Positions 24,697 to 32,940 of a stretch of 64,000 nucleotides of DNA are shown in pieces. Source of the DNA: BD2-11 sp965221785 (GTDB lineage Bacteria > Gemmatimonadota > Gemmatimonadetes > Longimicrobiales > Gaopeijiaceae); contig CBDCSR010000003.1 in the NCBI GenBank assembly GCA_965221785.1, forward strand, positions 1,798,001 through 1,862,000, given 5' to 3'. Each line of letters begins with the position of its first letter. The first letter of the stretch is position 1. The notes under the pieces were generated by a model. That model saw only the letters and a program-made list of their open reading frames with translations, had not been told where the DNA came from and searched no databases. Position numbers and translations under genes: made by a program.

Positions 24697-26874
24697 TCAG
24701 AAGCGGGAGGTCACGGTGACGCGGAAGCTCCGGGTGGCTCCCGGATTGCGCTCCTGAACGTCTACGTATTCCGCCTGCAGAAGGTTCTCCACCTTCGCCC
24801 GCACATCCATGTCCATGACTTCGAGTGCGAGACGCAGATCCAGTAGCGTGATTGCTCCCCGCTCGTCCAGGGGATAGGCGAGAACGGTCTCGGCCTCGCT
24901 CCGGTGACGCACGTCCAGAGCCACCAGATCGGCCCAGCCGGAGAGGGTCGTCGTGATGTTGTGGCGTGACCGGTACGCAAGCGGCCGGCCGGTGTCGAGA
25001 TCCTGCGAGTCGATGAAGAGGTAGTTCGCGTGCAGGTTGAGCTTGCGGGGCACGACGCCGACGCGCATGCCGGCGTCAAGTCCGCGCACCCGTGCCTCGG
25101 CCACGTTGCGGAACTGGAACGTGAGCGGCAGGTTCGGGGCGCCCGTCACCTCGATCAGGCCGGAGTACTCGCTCCAGAAGAGTCCCGCGTCGAACCAGAG
25201 CCGTTCGTTCGGGGTGACGGTGGTGCCCACTTCCCCGGCCCACGCCGATTCGCCCCGCAACTCGAGATTGGGCACGACGCGAAAGCCGAAGGTGGTGGTC
25301 CTGGTGAACTGCTCGGAGACGCTGGGCGACCGGTATCCCCGGCTCAGGGATGTCCTCAGGCTCACGTCCGGAGTGGCTTCGAAGACGAGCCCGATCTTGG
25401 GATTCAGCGTCAGATCGCCTTCCACTACCGAGGCCTTGTGCGAGTCAAGCCGGATGCCCGCCGAACCGCGCAGCCGATCCGAGAAATCGATTTCGTCCTG
25501 AACGAACAGCGCCAGATCGGTGACGTCCGGCGTCGGACTGAGGAAGTTGGAGGTCACATCGGTGCGCGAGGCCTCTCCTCCCGCCGTGAGCGCGTGCCGC
25601 CCGCCGGAAAAGAACGAGAGCTGCAGGTCGCTGCCGTAGCGGGTGGAACGGTGGAAGTCCTCATTGTCGTGGAAGTGGTTCTGGTTGCGGACGTGCTGCA
25701 CCTGGGGTCTCAGCTGCAGCTTGAGCGTCGAGGTCACGACCGGCGTGGCCGTCATCCCGAAGACGAGATCGGAATTGCGCTTCCAGTCGCCCAGATCCGC
25801 GGGATCCACTTCGAGACGGCGCTCGGGCGAGAGCCAGGTGAAGAACTCCTCCAGATCCTCGCGCTTCCCGCTGGCGAACACCTCGAGGGGCTTCGACGAC
25901 TCGGCCCCGAAGACGGTCTTGGCCCGCCACTGCCAACGCTCCTGGCCTCCGTTCTGGCGAAAACCGTCGGACCCCTCGCGTCCCGCGAACACTGTGACGC
26001 CCGCGCCGCCGATCTGCCGCGAATGCTGGATCTGGAGGCCTCGCATGCTCAGGCGCTCGTCGGTGAAGTCAAGGTTGCCCGGCGTGTCGAACACGCCGTA
26101 GTAGCCGCGCACGGCGGTGCGCGGGGGCCCCAGGGGCGGGCGGGTGATCACGTTGACCACTCCGGCCATGGCGTTCGTGCCCCACAGGGTGGAGTTGGGA
26201 CCCTTCACGATCTCGACGCGGTCGACGTCCAGGAGCGGCAGGATGCTATAGTCGATGGCCGACCCCACCCCGGTAAGGGCCCGGTGGCCGTCCAGCAACA
26301 TCAGGACCCGGCTGCCGACCCCGCGGGCAATGCCGCTGGAGCCGCGGATGTCCATTTGGCCGGCGTTGAAGGTCACGCCCTGGGCGAACGGGAGGGCTTC
26401 CTTGAGGTTGGTGACGTCGCGGCGCTGGAGCTCGTCCCCGCTCAGGATCGCGACGCTCACGGGCGCGTCTCCGGGGCGCACCGTGGTCCGGCTCGCGGTG
26501 ACGGTCAGGCCCGGGACGTCGAAGAGTTGAGGCTCGAGCGAGATGCGGAGCGGCTCGGATGCGGTGGCGGCGGGGTCGGCCGCGATCTCCGCGCTGCCGT
26601 AGCCATCCGCGATCACGAAGAGCGTCCAGGTGCCGCCGTCCGGCACGGACAGCTCGAAGCTGCCGTCCTCGCCCGTGAGCGCGCGCAGCGGCGTCGACTG
26701 CACCAGCACCTCCGCGCCCATGACGGGGGTGCCTTCGTCGTCGTCCACCACGACACCCCGGATGGCAGGCCCGGCCTGGGCGGCCAGTGCTGCGGGGGCG
26801 AGAAAAATGAATGGCGCGGCGAGCGCGAACCGGGCCAGCGGGCGTGGCGGGCGGATGCGCAGGAATCCCGCCAC
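24697..26874 (-). CDS. TonB-dependent outer-membrane receptor with carboxypeptidase-regulatory-like domain
   Basis: 725 residues. A signal peptide (ALAAPFIFLAPAALAAQ) is followed by a CarboxypepD_reg-like domain (IRGVVVDDDEGTPVMGAEVLVQ, residues 35-115), a plug domain (VTASRTTVRPGDAPVSVAILSGDEL, MDIRGSSGI, VEIVKGPNSTLWGTNAMAGVVNVIT) and a 22-strand barrel ending in phenylalanine (TSRF), the outer-membrane insertion signal. It imports a bulky ligand using TonB energy; the ligand is unknown. I placed the start at the GTG at 26874, right after the stop of the upstream lipoprotein gene. Confidence 0.9.
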   Translation of the reverse strand: MAGFLRIRPPRPLARFALAAPFIFLAPAALAAQAGPAIRGVVVDDDEGTPVMGAEVLVQSTPLRALTGEDGSFELSVPDGGTWTLFVIADGYGSAEIAADPAATASEPLRISLEPQLFDVPGLTVTASRTTVRPGDAPVSVAILSGDELQRRDVTNLKEALPFAQGVTFNAGQMDIRGSSGIARGVGSRVLMLLDGHRALTGVGSAIDYSILPLLDVDRVEIVKGPNSTLWGTNAMAGVVNVITRPPLGPPRTAVRGYYGVFDTPGNLDFTDERLSMRGLQIQHSRQIGGAGVTVFAGREGSDGFRQNGGQERWQWRAKTVFGAESSKPLEVFASGKREDLEEFFTWLSPERRLEVDPADLGDWKRNSDLVFGMTATPVVTSTLKLQLRPQVQHVRNQNHFHDNEDFHRSTRYGSDLQLSFFSGGRHALTAGGEASRTDVTSNFLSPTPDVTDLALFVQDEIDFSDRLRGSAGIRLDSHKASVVEGDLTLNPKIGLVFEATPDVSLRTSLSRGYRSPSVSEQFTRTTTFGFRVVPNLELRGESAWAGEVGTTVTPNERLWFDAGLFWSEYSGLIEVTGAPNLPLTFQFRNVAEARVRGLDAGMRVGVVPRKLNLHANYLFIDSQDLDTGRPLAYRSRHNITTTLSGWADLVALDVRHRSEAETVLAYPLDERGAITLLDLRLALEVMDMDVRAKVENLLQAEYVDVQERNPGATRSFRVTVTSRF

Positions 26875-26876
26875 CG

Positions 26877-27332
26877 TCAGTTGCGCCGCCAGACCGTGGT
26901 GGAGACGTTGAGCGCGGGCTCGCTGACTTCGACGGTCAGGATGGGGCCCTGAAGCGTGTAGGTCCCGAGGCCCTGCAACAGGAGACCCGCCTGTTCCCAC
27001 GTCCCGTCGAGTCGATTGACGTAGGTGCCCTGATCGTCGAGCGTGGTGGTCCCGCCCAGACCGTCCGGAAGCGTGATGTTGATCATGGTTGTGCCCGAGG
27101 CCTCGGGCCCGGTGACCGATGTCTGCTGCACCGAAAAAGTACCCGAAACGTCAGGCGGCGTGAGGGTTAGCCCACCGGTCACGATGGCTGACAGCGACTC
27201 CAGCGTGTAGGTGCCCGTGAGGTCGGGCGGTCGTTCCGGCTCGGGTTCGACCGGATCCTCGCCCCCGCAGGCCGCGAGCGCAGAAAGCACGACGAGGAGA
27301 GGGTAGAGCGGGGCTGGCCTGGAGCGGAGCAT
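26877..27332 (-). CDS. Lipoprotein of unknown function paired with the TonB receptor
   Basis: 151 residues. The leader ends LSALAAC, a good lipobox, followed by GGEDPVEPEPERPPDL, a flexible acidic/proline linker. The rest is predicted beta (LTGTYTLESLSAIVTGG, GTFSVQQTSVTG, GTYVNRLDGTWEQAG, GPILTVEVSEP), reminiscent of small lipocalin-like or beta-sandwich lipoproteins common in Gemmatimonadota. The receptor starts 2 bases after its stop, so they form an operon; it could be a surface ligand-binding partner, but this is inference. Confidence 0.75.
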   Translation of the reverse strand: MLRSRPAPLYPLLVVLSALAACGGEDPVEPEPERPPDLTGTYTLESLSAIVTGGLTLTPPDVSGTFSVQQTSVTGPEASGTTMINITLPDGLGGTTTLDDQGTYVNRLDGTWEQAGLLLQGLGTYTLQGPILTVEVSEPALNVSTTVWRRN

Positions 27333-27436
27333 TGCCTTCTCGCTGTTGACGGGACCGACACCAACGATCCGACGGGCCGTGGCGACGCGTGCTCACCGCG
27401 CCCCGGACGAGCCCGGAAAACCAACGCAATACCCAT

Positions 27437-27580
27437 GACAACCTATTGTCGGTTGGGGGTTCTCACCAGACGGGGGGCTCGGACGGCCCGGGGGACGACG
27501 TGCCGTATTGTCGCTGCCACCGGCCGCTTTGTCGCTACCCCGTCTTGAAACTAGATTTTCCGCGCCTTCGGGCGTACAAT
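27437..27580 (+). promoter_or_regulatory. Repeated TTGTCGCT boxes upstream of the polyamine transporter operon
   Basis: This 276-base intergenic region separates the divergent lipoprotein and transporter genes. GACAA-CCTA-TTGTC (27437-27450) is a perfect inverted repeat. TTGTCGCTGCC (27508-27518) and TTGTCGCTACC (27529-27539) are direct repeats 21 bases apart, two helical turns. A TACAAT at 27575-27580 could serve as a -10 element for the transporter operon 29 bases before its GTG. An activator or repressor binding to the repeats is a reasonable guess. Confidence 0.4.
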
Positions 27581-27608
27581 CCTTTTCGCTCCGACACAGG
27601 ACCAGCGC

Positions 27609-28718
27609 GTGACGACTCCGGCAGAGCCCCACGTCGAGTTCGAGGACATCGCCAAGAGCTACGATGGCCGGGTGTTGGCCGTCCAGGGATTGAACCTCAG
27701 CGTGCGCCGGGGTGAGTTCCTGAGCCTGCTCGGACCGTCCGGCTCGGGAAAGACGACGTGCCTGATGATGCTCGCCGGGTTCGAGACCCCCACTGCCGGC
27801 GCCATCCGTATAGCCGGTCGTTCCGTGCACGCCCTCCCGCCCCGCAAGCGCGGCATCGGCATGGTGTTTCAGGACTACGCGCTCTTCCCCCACATGACCG
27901 TCGAGGACAACCTGGCCTTTCCGCTGGATGTGCGCGGCATCGGGCGCAACCGGCGGCGGGAACTGGTGGGCCGGGCACTGCGGCTGGTCCGGCTGGAGGG
28001 CTTCGAGAAGCGGCGTCCGGGGCAGCTCTCGGGCGGCCAGCAACAGCGTGTGGCGATCGCGCGCGCGCTGGTCTTCGAGCCCGAACTCGTGCTCATGGAC
28101 GAGCCCCTGGGCGCCCTCGACCGCTACCTGCGCGAGGAGTTGCAGTACGAGATCCGGCGCATCCACCGGACGCTCGGCGTGACCGTCGTCTATGTTACAC
28201 ACGACCAGCAGGAAGCCATGGTCATGTCCGACCGCATCGCCGTGCTGCGCAACGGCAAGGTGGAGCAGGTGGCCGCGCCCGAAGCCCTGTACGAGGAACC
28301 GGAGCGCTCCTTCGTCGCTCGCTTCATCGGCGAGAACAACCGGCTGCACGGGCGCGTCGCGGCGGTTGACGGGGAAGTGTGCGACGTGGAGGTGGGCGGC
28401 CAGATGGTGCGTGGTTATCGGGTGGTGGACTGCGAGCCGGGCGACCCGGTGACGCTCTCGATCCGGCCGGAGCGAATCACGCTGCATCCGGAGCCGGGGC
28501 TGTTCTCCAACCAGTTCGATGCGGTCATCGAGCACATCACCTTCGTGGGGGATCACCTGCGGATCCACATGGAGACGTGCGGGCAAGGGGACTTCGTGGC
28601 GAAGATCTCGAACGTGGTGGGGCAGGGCGCGGTTCTCGAGGGCGACGAGATCCGCGTGGGATGGACGGCGGCGGACTGTCGGGTCCTGGATTACGGCGGC
28701 GCGGAGGGGGCGGTGTGA
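27609..28718 (+). CDS. potA: ABC transporter ATP-binding protein, spermidine/putrescine type
   Basis: 369 residues from a GTG. Walker A is GPSGSGKTT (about residues 42-50), the Q-loop is in GMVFQDYALFPHMTVEDN, the signature is LSGGQQQRVAIARAL, Walker B is VLMDEPLGALD and the switch histidine is in YVTHDQQEAM. A C-terminal TOBE domain (from about residue 270, LSIRPERITLHPE) is typical of the PotA/FbpC importers. It energises the two permeases encoded downstream. Order in this operon is ATPase, binding protein, permease, permease. Confidence 0.92.
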   Translation: MTTPAEPHVEFEDIAKSYDGRVLAVQGLNLSVRRGEFLSLLGPSGSGKTTCLMMLAGFETPTAGAIRIAGRSVHALPPRKRGIGMVFQDYALFPHMTVEDNLAFPLDVRGIGRNRRRELVGRALRLVRLEGFEKRRPGQLSGGQQQRVAIARALVFEPELVLMDEPLGALDRYLREELQYEIRRIHRTLGVTVVYVTHDQQEAMVMSDRIAVLRNGKVEQVAAPEALYEEPERSFVARFIGENNRLHGRVAAVDGEVCDVEVGGQMVRGYRVVDCEPGDPVTLSIRPERITLHPEPGLFSNQFDAVIEHITFVGDHLRIHMETCGQGDFVAKISNVVGQGAVLEGDEIRVGWTAADCRVLDYGGAEGAV

Positions 28719-28777
28719 ACCGCCCGTGGACGGTGGGCCGTCCTGCCTTCGGACTGCCCGGCTGCGAGGGGCACGGC

Positions 28778-29857
28778 ATGAGGCGTGGATTCGCGTGGTT
28801 GGCGCTTGTGACGCTGGCCGCGGGCTGTGGGGGCGACGCCGGCGATTCGCTTACCGTGGGCGCGTGGGGCGGGGCCTACACGCGCGCCTGCAAGCTCGCC
28901 TACCACGAGCCGTTCACGGCCGAGACCGGCATCGTCATCAGGGACGCCCAGTACAACGGCGGCCTGGCCGAGGTCCGGGCCCAGGTCGATGTCGGACGGA
29001 TCCACTGGGACGTGGTGCCCATGGAGATCGCCGATGCGGTGCGCGGCTGCGACGAGGGGCTGCTCGAGCCGCTCGATCCGGCGATGTGGGCTCCGGGCGC
29101 GGACGGCACCCCACCGGAGGAGGACTTCTTTCCCGGCACCCTGACCGAGTGCGGCGTGGGCGCCGAGTTCTACGCGACCGTCATCGTGTACAACCGGGAG
29201 AACATCACCGGCCCCCCGCCTCGGACCATGCAGGACTTCTTCGACCTGGAGACCTTTCCGGGCCGCCGCGGCATGCGCCGCAAACCTGTGGGCAACATGG
29301 AGTTCGCGCTCATGGCCGACGGCGTGCCGCCGGCGGAGGTGTACCAGGTGCTGGACACCCCCGAGGGGATCGAGCGCGCATTCCGCAAGCTCGACACGAT
29401 CAAGGACGAGATCGTGTGGTGGGAAGCGGGTGCCCAGCCGCCCCAGCTTCTCGCCGACGGGGAGGTGACGATGACCACGGCGTACAATGGCCGCGTCTTC
29501 AACGCCCAGGTGCTGGAGAGCCAGCCCTTCGAGATCATCTGGGACGGCCAGCTGCTGGATTTCGGCCAGTTGGTGATCGTGGCCGGGACGCCGAAGCTGG
29601 AGGCGGCGCTGGATTTCCTGCACTTCGCGACCACGTCCCGGTCCATGGCCCGGGTCAGCGCCAACATCTCCTACAGCCCGACACGCTACTCCGGACTGCC
29701 GCTCGTGGGGACCCATGCGGAGGCGGGAGTCGACATGCTGCCGCACATGCCTACGTACCCGGAGAACCTGGAACGGGCGCTGCGCAACGACTGGGAGTGG
29801 TGGGTGAACCACACGGACGAGATGAACGAGCGCTTCAGCTCGTGGCTGGCGCGATGA
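28778..29857 (+). CDS. potD: Polyamine-type ABC transporter substrate-binding lipoprotein
   Basis: 359 residues. The leader ends LVTLAAGC, a lipobox. The mature protein begins LTVGAWGGAYTRACKLAYHEPFTAETGI, the PotD/PotF family pattern, with WDVVPMEIADAVRGCDEGLLEPLD and WWEAGAQPPQLLADGEVTMTTAYNGR in the substrate cleft. W and D/E residues in these segments usually bind the amines of putrescine or spermidine, but related proteins bind other amines, opines or amino acid derivatives, so the ligand is not certain. The ATG at 28778 follows the ATPase gene by 59 bases. Confidence 0.87.
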   Translation: MRRGFAWLALVTLAAGCGGDAGDSLTVGAWGGAYTRACKLAYHEPFTAETGIVIRDAQYNGGLAEVRAQVDVGRIHWDVVPMEIADAVRGCDEGLLEPLDPAMWAPGADGTPPEEDFFPGTLTECGVGAEFYATVIVYNRENITGPPPRTMQDFFDLETFPGRRGMRRKPVGNMEFALMADGVPPAEVYQVLDTPEGIERAFRKLDTIKDEIVWWEAGAQPPQLLADGEVTMTTAYNGRVFNAQVLESQPFEIIWDGQLLDFGQLVIVAGTPKLEAALDFLHFATTSRSMARVSANISYSPTRYSGLPLVGTHAEAGVDMLPHMPTYPENLERALRNDWEWWVNHTDEMNERFSSWLAR

Positions 29858-29888
29858 GGCGAGGCTCGATGGCGGGAGGCGGGCGACG

Positions 29889-31103
29889 GTGAGTGCCGGG
29901 TCGATGGCGCGCGGGCCCGACTGGCGGCCGCGTCTGCGAGCCGTGGGGCTGACGCTGCCGCTCGTGGCCTTCGTCGGCGTGACCTTCGTGGCGCCCATCG
30001 CGACGATGTTCAGCCGGAGCGTCCATGACGCCGTCGTGGCGGATGCGCTTCCGGAGACCCTGGCCCTGCTTGAGGAATGGGACGGCGAGAGCGTGCCCCG
30101 CGAGGATGTCTTCGCCGCGGCCGCGGGCGAACTGGCGCGGGCCCAGGAGGAGCGGGTGATCGGCCGGGTGGCCGGCCGGGTCAACCGGGTGCGGGGGGGG
30201 ATGCGCAGCATCGTCGCGGTGACGGGCCGGCGGCTTCCCGCAGCCGCCGCCGGCTCCTGGCGCGAGACCCTCGTCGGCATCGACCCGGCGTGGGGCGAGG
30301 CGAGCACCTGGCACGCGGTGCGCACCGCCGGCGAGCGCTACACCAGCCGTCACTACCTGGCCGCGGTCGACCTGCGGCGACTCCCCGACGGATCGGTCGC
30401 GCGCCAGGAGGAGGACCGGCGCATCTACCTGCGCCTCTTTGCGCGCACCTTCATGGTCAGCCTCACCATCACGGGGCTGTGCCTCCTGTTCGGCTACCCG
30501 CTCGCGCACTTCATCGCCCATGCGCCGCCCCGCCGTGCCGGCCTGCTCCTGGCGCTGGTGCTGGTTCCGTTCTGGACGTCGCTGTTGGTGCGCACCACCT
30601 CGTGGATCGTCCTGCTGCAGGGCCAGGGGGTGATCAACGACATCCTCGTCGCCCTGGGGCTGGTTTCCGACGATGGGCGGCTGGCGCTCGTCTACAACAT
30701 GACGGGCACCTTCGTCGCGATGACGCATGTCCTGCTGCCCTTCATGGTGCTGCCGCTCTACTCCGTCATGCGCGGGATTCCCCGCTCCCATCTCGACGCG
30801 GCGGCCTCTCTCGGGGCCGGCCCGGTGCAGGGATTCCTGCGCGTCTACTGGCCACAGACGCTTCCCGGGGTTGGGGCGGGGAGCCTGCTCGTGTTCATCC
30901 TGGCCATCGGGTACTACATCACCCCGGCACTGGTGGGAGGGAGCACCGGCCAACTGATCTCCAACATGGTCGCGTATCACATGCAGACCTCCCTCAACTG
31001 GGGGCTGGCGTCCGCGCTGGGAGCGATCATCCTGGCGTGCGTGATCGGCCTCTTCCTGCTGTACGAGCGGGTGGCGGGCACCGAAGGCGTGAGGGTCGCC
31101 TGA
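29889..31103 (+). CDS. potB: ABC transporter permease, PotB type, with large periplasmic insert
   Basis: 404 residues from a GTG (an ATG 15 bases later is an alternative). The first helix is near residues 20-42; then come about 130 hydrophilic residues (SVHDAVVADALPETLALLEEWDG ... RRIYLRLFARTFMV) before the remaining five helices. The cytoplasmic coupling helix carries the EAA-like segment LDAAASLGAGPVQGFLRVYWPQTLPG. Inserts of this kind occur in a subset of PotB-like permeases. It ends one base before the partner permease gene. Confidence 0.88.
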   Translation: MSAGSMARGPDWRPRLRAVGLTLPLVAFVGVTFVAPIATMFSRSVHDAVVADALPETLALLEEWDGESVPREDVFAAAAGELARAQEERVIGRVAGRVNRVRGGMRSIVAVTGRRLPAAAAGSWRETLVGIDPAWGEASTWHAVRTAGERYTSRHYLAAVDLRRLPDGSVARQEEDRRIYLRLFARTFMVSLTITGLCLLFGYPLAHFIAHAPPRRAGLLLALVLVPFWTSLLVRTTSWIVLLQGQGVINDILVALGLVSDDGRLALVYNMTGTFVAMTHVLLPFMVLPLYSVMRGIPRSHLDAAASLGAGPVQGFLRVYWPQTLPGVGAGSLLVFILAIGYYITPALVGGSTGQLISNMVAYHMQTSLNWGLASALGAIILACVIGLFLLYERVAGTEGVRVA

Positions 31104-31104
31104 C

Positions 31105-31932
31105 GTGCGCGCGCTCAGCGGGGGGGAGCGGGCGGCAAGGACGATGCACGTCGCGTTCTGCGCGGCGGTGCTGTTCTTCCTGATGGCGCCGATCCTGGTG
31201 ATCGTGCCCCTGAGTTTCAACGCAGAGCCCTACTTCACCTTCACGGAAGGCATGCTGAGGCTGGACCCGGAAGCCTGGTCGCTGCGCTGGTACCGGGAGA
31301 TCGCGACCAGCGACGTCTGGCGGAGCGCGCTGATCAACAGCCTGGTGATCGGCACCGCCGCCACGGCGCTGGCCACCTTCCTGGGTACGCTGGCCGCCCT
31401 GGGGCTCTGCAGCCCGCACATGCCCGCCCGCCGCCTCCTGATGGGCTTCCTGGTCTCGCCGCTGGTGACCCCGGTGATCATCGCGGCCGCGGGGATGTTC
31501 TTCTTCTACTCCCGGCTGGGGCTGGGCCAGACCCACCTCGGGCTGATCCTCGCACACGCCGCGCTGGGGACGCCGTTCGTGGTGATCACGGTGACCGCCA
31601 CCCTGACGGCCTACAACACCACGCTGAACCGCGCCGCAGCGTCGCTGGGGGCAGGACCGCTCCGGACCTTCACCCGCGTGCAGCTGCCGCTGATCGCGCC
31701 CGGAGTCGTGTCGGGTGCGCTCTTCGCTTTCGCCACCTCGTTCGACGAGGTGGTGGTCGTGCTCTTCCTGGGCGGGGTGGAGCAGAACACCATCCCGCGC
31801 CAGATGTGGGCGGGCATCCGTGAGGAGATCAGCCCCGCCATTCTGGCCGTAGCGACCTTCCTGATCGTGTTCGCGGCAGCGCTGCTGTTGACGGTGGGGT
31901 GGCTGAGGAGGAGGGCGGCGGGGACGGGCTGA
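31105..31932 (+). CDS. potC: ABC transporter permease, PotC type
   Basis: 275 residues from a GTG. Six predicted helices; the EAA loop reads LNRAAASLGAGPLRTFTRVQLPLIAPG, the family's ATPase contact site. SALINSLVIGTAATALATFLGTLAALGL and TSFDEVVVVLFLGG are typical of PotC. It completes the polyamine-type importer with the preceding three genes. Confidence 0.9.
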   Translation: MRALSGGERAARTMHVAFCAAVLFFLMAPILVIVPLSFNAEPYFTFTEGMLRLDPEAWSLRWYREIATSDVWRSALINSLVIGTAATALATFLGTLAALGLCSPHMPARRLLMGFLVSPLVTPVIIAAAGMFFFYSRLGLGQTHLGLILAHAALGTPFVVITVTATLTAYNTTLNRAAASLGAGPLRTFTRVQLPLIAPGVVSGALFAFATSFDEVVVVLFLGGVEQNTIPRQMWAGIREEISPAILAVATFLIVFAAALLLTVGWLRRRAAGTG

Positions 31933-32226
31933 CGGACCCACAACGGGTCAGAGTCGCTCCCGCACGGCCCGTGTCTATATTGGGTGCAGTGACCGACTTC
32001 CGATGGAGTACACAGACGCAATGAGCAGCCTGCCCAAACGGGATAATGGAATACGCCGAGGACAGGCCGGAGGCCACACCGAAACAAGCGGAGGACCTGC
32101 TGCATCTCGACGACCGGGCCGCAGTGGCCAAGTCGCTCTCCCGTCTTGCCCGTTTGGAGCGACTCCTGTTACCATCAGCCCCGAGCCCGCGATCTCGTCG
32201 ATTTCACGAAGGAGAAGACACCCATC
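31933..32226. other. Intergenic region upstream of the lower-GC gene
   Basis: 294 bases without a convincing gene. TCTATATT near 31973 is the most promoter-like AT-rich string. A short open frame from 32046 (starting MEYAEDRPEATPKQAEDLL) has gene-like composition for about 40 residues and then runs out of frame into the next gene; it could be a remnant. TTTCACGAAGGAGAAGACACCCATC gives a ribosome binding site (GGAG) for the gene at 32227. Confidence 0.4.
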
Positions 32227-32763
32227 ATGAGGAATCAATTACACCCTGTTCTGACCGCGGCTTGCGGCCTCGCCCTTGCCGCCATTGCGACGTCAGCTGC
32301 AGCGCAACAGATCTCCGAACAGACTGTCATTGATGCACAGAATACCTGGGGCGAGGGTATTGTCGCGATTTCCGAGGTTCATGCCGCGGGCGGCGACTAT
32401 GCCGCCCGTGCGACGGAACACGTCAATGACCTTTATGCATATGGCGAGACCGACGTCATGTTTAAGCCGACCATGGCAGCGGAAGATCAGTTCCGTGAAA
32501 CATTTGACGAAGCGCTGAGCTATTTCATTGGGCAGGACGGAACTGAGGACAAAGGGTTCGCAATCTCGGGCTGGACCAATGTTCGGTGGGAGAACAACGG
32601 CATCTACACCAACGACGCCTCCGCAATGGCCATGGGTAACTACTACTTCACAGGCCCGGACGGTAACGAGACGAAGGTTGAGTACACCTTTGGCTACGTC
32701 CTCGTTGACGGTGATTTGAAGATCAATCTTCATCATTCATCGTTGCCCTACAGCCCCGAATAG
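32227..32763 (+). CDS. Secreted NTF2/SnoaL-like protein, lower GC than its neighbours
   Basis: 178 residues. Signal peptide to about residue 25 (GLALAAIATSAAAQQ). The mature part, SEQTVIDAQNTWGEGIVAISEVHAAGGDYAARATEHVNDLYAYG...DVMFKPTMAAEDQFRETFDEALSYFIG ... KVEYTFGYVLVDGDLKINLHHSSLPYSP, resembles a family found in marine proteobacteria with the NTF2-like cone fold; some database entries call it phosphoribosyl-AMP cyclohydrolase, which the sequence does not support (no HisI zinc motif). Base composition and codon use (ATT, TTT, CAT, GAA) are clearly lower in GC than both flanks, suggesting acquisition. Function unknown. Confidence 0.78.
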   Translation: MRNQLHPVLTAACGLALAAIATSAAAQQISEQTVIDAQNTWGEGIVAISEVHAAGGDYAARATEHVNDLYAYGETDVMFKPTMAAEDQFRETFDEALSYFIGQDGTEDKGFAISGWTNVRWENNGIYTNDASAMAMGNYYFTGPDGNETKVEYTFGYVLVDGDLKINLHHSSLPYSPE

Positions 32764-32780
32764 TCGCGGAGCCCGGCTTT

Positions 32781-32815
32781 CGGGCCGCACCGTTGCGCAC
32801 GCACGGCCCGGTTTT
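32781..32815 (+). terminator. Rho-independent terminator after the NTF2-like gene
   Basis: CGGGCCG (32781-32787) pairs with CGGCCCG (32804-32810) across a 16-base loop and is followed by GTTTTCG. It lies 18 bases after the stop codon. Confidence 0.6.
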
Positions 32816-32940
32816 CGCCACCGCGTGTGGTGATCCGGGCTGTTCTTGTGCCTGAGCGTGAGTCGACGAACGGTGTAAAAGCCCGCATCCCCCGGACCCG
32901 GACCTCGGGCCCGGGAGATGAATCGGCTATCGAGTTTCGC

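Noticed and set aside
25030..26952. A 640-codon plus-strand frame opposite the TonB receptor
   Set aside because: Composition is typical of an antisense shadow and the receptor on the other strand is clear.
32046..32333. A 95-codon gene before the NTF2-like gene
   Set aside because: Only the first 40 residues look coding; the rest is an out-of-frame reading of the next gene's start.
32227..32763. Phosphoribosyl-AMP cyclohydrolase (HisI)
   Set aside because: The protein has a signal peptide and no HisI zinc-binding cysteines; the name seems to be a propagated annotation.
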